Below are positions 5,959 to 7,478 of a stretch of DNA of 7,478 nt, in pieces. The DNA comes from Oligosphaeraceae bacterium (GTDB lineage Bacteria; Verrucomicrobiota; Lentisphaeria; Oligosphaerales; Oligosphaeraceae). A program made the translations under genes and the position numbers. Under the pieces are notes generated by a model. It saw only the letters and a program-made list of their open reading frames with translations. It made no database searches and was not told the DNA's origin. The DNA lies in assembly GCA_012515455.1 (NCBI GenBank), contig JAAYYJ010000354.1, positions 1-7,478 on the forward strand, given 5' to 3'. Position 1 is the first letter of the stretch, and each line of letters starts with the position of its first letter.

Positions 5959-7218
5959 ATGTGGCAAAAAAACAAAGTCTATGATGTGGTGGTCTGCGGT
6001 GCCGGACCGGCTGGCTTCGCCGCCGCACTCGCCGCCGCGAGATGCGGTGCAGCGGTGCTGCTGCTGGAGCAGGCGGCCCGTCCGGGCGGGGTGGCAGTAA
6101 CCTGCGGCTGCCCCGGATTGATGGGCTGCTCCACTGGCGAGCGGCAGCTGGCTAGCGGTATAGGTGAAGAATTGATCCGGCGTCTGAATGAGATAGGTGC
6201 AGTGTCGTTCAAACAACGCGGGGTCAGGCCGCTGTCCGGGCAGACCCTGAACGAGGACGTCGTCAGCAGTGAGTTTGCCATCGCCCTGATGATGAACCGC
6301 ATGCTCCAGCAGGACGGTGTCGACCTGCTGTATTATTGCACTCTGTACGGTTGTAGGACCGCAGGGCGGCAGATCACTGCGGTGGATTGTTTCTGTGCCG
6401 GTGAGCAGCTCAGCATTACCGGGAAGGCGTTTGTGGACTGCACTGGCGATGCCATTCTGGCCAAGCTGGCCGGCTATCCGGTGTATGCCGCCGCCTCCGA
6501 AGACTCGATGACCAAGACGGTGCTGTTCCAGGTCTCCAATCTGCAGCCATTCTCCCGGCAGGAGTTGCGCACTCGCTTCACCGCCCTGCAGAAGACCTTC
6601 CCGTTCCCGAACCAGGATAATCTGATGCTGCATCCAGTGGGGGAGGGCGGAGCGCACCTGCTGAATATTACGCTTACTGCCGGGGACCCGCTGGACCCCG
6701 CGGACCTGACCCGGATGGATATCGAATTGCGCGAACAGATCCCCCAGGCATTGCAGTGGCTGAGAGATAATTTCCCGGAATTCAAAGATTGCGTGCTGGA
6801 CAGCAGCGCGGCCCGCATCGGCGTGCGCAACGGCCGGCAGATTTTGGGCCGGGAGACGATTACCTGCCAGGACTTGAATGAAAACACCCCGGTCAGCGAA
6901 CCGGTGGCTCTGGGGCGCCGCAGCTACGGCGGACACGGCGGCAGCGCCTTTACCCAAAACTGGGCCCAGTTCAATCCCGGCACCCGCGGCATCCCGTACG
7001 GCGCCCTGCTGTCCCCGGCAGGAGACAACCTCGTGGTCGGGGGGCGGGCCATCAGCATTGAGCCGCGGGCCATCACCGCGATCCGCCTGATGTTGCAGTG
7101 TTTCGCCAGCGGACAGGCTGCGGGCGTGATTGCCGCTATGACCGCTACTCAGGGCCGGCTGCCGGATTATCCCTCCTTGCGTGCCGTACTGCTGCAGCAG
7201 AATCTGCTGCTGGAGTGA
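5959..7218 (+). CDS. FAD-dependent oxidoreductase (FAD_oxidored family)
   Basis: This 419-residue flavoprotein has an N-terminal Rossmann fold with GAGPAG at 14-19 and an acidic residue (Glu37) ending the second strand, the usual site for the FAD ribose. It continues with CGCPGLMGC (49-57), VDCTGDAILAKLAGYP (159-174), ARIGVRNGRQILGRETIT (285-302) and a C-terminal FAD-contact block IPYGALLSPAGDNLVVGGRAIS (345-366) followed by SGQAAGVIAA. These are features of FAD_oxidored (PF12831-type) proteins, for which reactions are mostly unknown. There is no signal peptide or membrane segment, so it is probably cytoplasmic. The start at ATG 5959 has GGAG (5947-5950) eight bases upstream, while a TTG at 5956 would add one residue. 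It follows murC by 29 bases and is probably the last gene of that unit. No strong terminator is visible after it. The substrate is unknown and no link to peptidoglycan can be shown. Confidence 0.88.
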   Translation: MWQKNKVYDVVVCGAGPAGFAAALAAARCGAAVLLLEQAARPGGVAVTCGCPGLMGCSTGERQLASGIGEELIRRLNEIGAVSFKQRGVRPLSGQTLNEDVVSSEFAIALMMNRMLQQDGVDLLYYCTLYGCRTAGRQITAVDCFCAGEQLSITGKAFVDCTGDAILAKLAGYPVYAAASEDSMTKTVLFQVSNLQPFSRQELRTRFTALQKTFPFPNQDNLMLHPVGEGGAHLLNITLTAGDPLDPADLTRMDIELREQIPQALQWLRDNFPEFKDCVLDSSAARIGVRNGRQILGRETITCQDLNENTPVSEPVALGRRSYGGHGGSAFTQNWAQFNPGTRGIPYGALLSPAGDNLVVGGRAISIEPRAITAIRLMLQCFASGQAAGVIAAMTATQGRLPDYPSLRAVLLQQNLLLE

Positions 7219-7280
7219 AGCCGTTGCCCAGTGCTGGCGGTGGAAAATAATGGGTTAAGGATTTTTCCCCCCGTTTTTAT

Positions 7281-7310
7281 TTGACAATGCCCGGAGTTGA
7301 ATTAGATCAT
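7281..7310 (+). promoter_or_regulatory. Candidate promoter for the pilin-like gene
   Basis: A perfect -35 consensus TTGACA lies at 7281-7286 in an AT-rich gap between the oxidoreductase and the pilin-like gene. The best -10 at acceptable spacing is GATCAT at 7305-7310 (18-base spacer, four of six matches). TAGAAT at 7312-7317 is a better hexamer but lies 25 bases away, too far for normal spacing. A transcript starting near 7317 would have a leader of roughly 45 bases. The -35 is convincing and the -10 is not. Confidence 0.4.
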
Positions 7311-7362
7311 ATAGAATGATCGATTACTCAGCGCTACTGTTCAAAGTAAGAAAAGGCAGGTG

Positions 7363-7478
7363 ATGGAGATGGGTTTTAAGATATCGACATCGTTTTACCG
7401 CCGTAGTCATACCGCTCGTAGTCGTGGTTTTACTCTGGTTGAGTTACTGACCGTGATTGGCATTATTGCGGTGCTGGC
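7363..7478 (+). CDS. Type IV pilin-like / pseudopilin protein, N-terminal fragment (prepilin cleavage and methylation motif)
   Basis: The 38 visible codons encode a short basic leader of about 22 residues ending in SRG, followed by FTLVELLTVIGIIAVLA. This is the class III signal: a prepilin peptidase cuts between Gly22 and Phe23, Phe23 is N-methylated, Glu27 is the conserved +5 acidic residue, and the hydrophobic helix anchors the subunit in the inner membrane before assembly. The rest of the protein is outside the window, so it could be a pilin, a type II secretion pseudopilin, or one of the many single pilin-leader proteins found in Planctomycetota and Lentisphaerota. The start may be ATG 7363 (AAGG six bases upstream) or ATG 7369 (AGG eight bases upstream). 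The two differ by two residues. It has its own candidate promoter and so may not belong to the murC unit. Confidence 0.85.
   Translation, partial: MEMGFKISTSFYRRSHTARSRGFTLVELLTVIGIIAVL

Noticed and set aside
5626..6957. Antisense open frame of about 443 codons across murC and the oxidoreductase
   Set aside because: It spans two real, motif-rich plus-strand genes and their junction, and its product resembles nothing I recognise. The absence of stops is explained by high GC content.
7242..7280. Possible weak terminator after the oxidoreductase (GGAAAA pairing with TTTTCC)
   Set aside because: The stem is only six mostly A-T pairs with a 15-base loop, and the T-rich tail is interrupted by a C-run. 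It is too weak to annotate.

Overview
This is a GC-rich bacterial window with tightly packed genes, clear Shine-Dalgarno sequences and intact reading frames. Six protein genes can be read with confidence: one runs off the left edge and five are complete. A seventh, a pilin-like gene, is cut off by the right edge. I found no RNA genes, insertion sequences, CRISPR arrays or prophage genes. The lineage cannot be fixed from sequence alone. A large FAD_oxidored-type flavoprotein next to a prepilin-type reading frame (GFTLVELL) would suit the Planctomycetota/Verrucomicrobiota/Lentisphaerota group, where both families are abundant. The ketosynthase also resembles forms I associate with deltaproteobacteria and that group. 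This placement is an inference of low to moderate confidence.

Layout. (1) Positions 526-1, minus strand: the N-terminal part of a fold-type I aspartate/aromatic aminotransferase. (2) Positions 527-751: a divergent intergenic region with candidate promoters facing both ways. (3) Positions 752-3026, plus strand: a three-gene unit encoding a FabF-like ketosynthase with an intact Cys-His-His triad, a small acyl carrier protein and the flavin-dependent thymidylate synthase ThyX. A strong intrinsic terminator at 3084-3110 closes it. (4) Positions 3166-7218, plus strand: a second unit encoding a MATE-family transporter, a MurC-type UDP-N-acetylmuramate--L-alanine ligase whose ATG lies one base after the transporter stop, and an FAD-dependent oxidoreductase. 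(5) Positions 7219-7478: an AT-richer gap with a perfect TTGACA box, then the start of a type IV pilin-like/pseudopilin gene.

How the genes may work together. The ketosynthase and ACP form a natural catalytic pair for carbon-carbon condensation on a phosphopantetheine arm. No ketoreductase, dehydratase or thioesterase is in the window, so the pathway is either completed elsewhere or is unusual. ThyX makes dTMP using FAD and methylenetetrahydrofolate, and its place as the last gene of this unit has no obvious metabolic explanation. In the second unit, MurC supplies a cytoplasmic step of peptidoglycan precursor synthesis. It sits outside any visible mur/fts (dcw) cluster, and its middle region looks shorter than that of E. 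coli MurC.

Most of the window looks like ordinary chromosome. The points most worth a second look are the KS-ACP-ThyX unit, the altered gatekeeper loop of the ketosynthase, and the compact MurC coupled to a MATE transporter.
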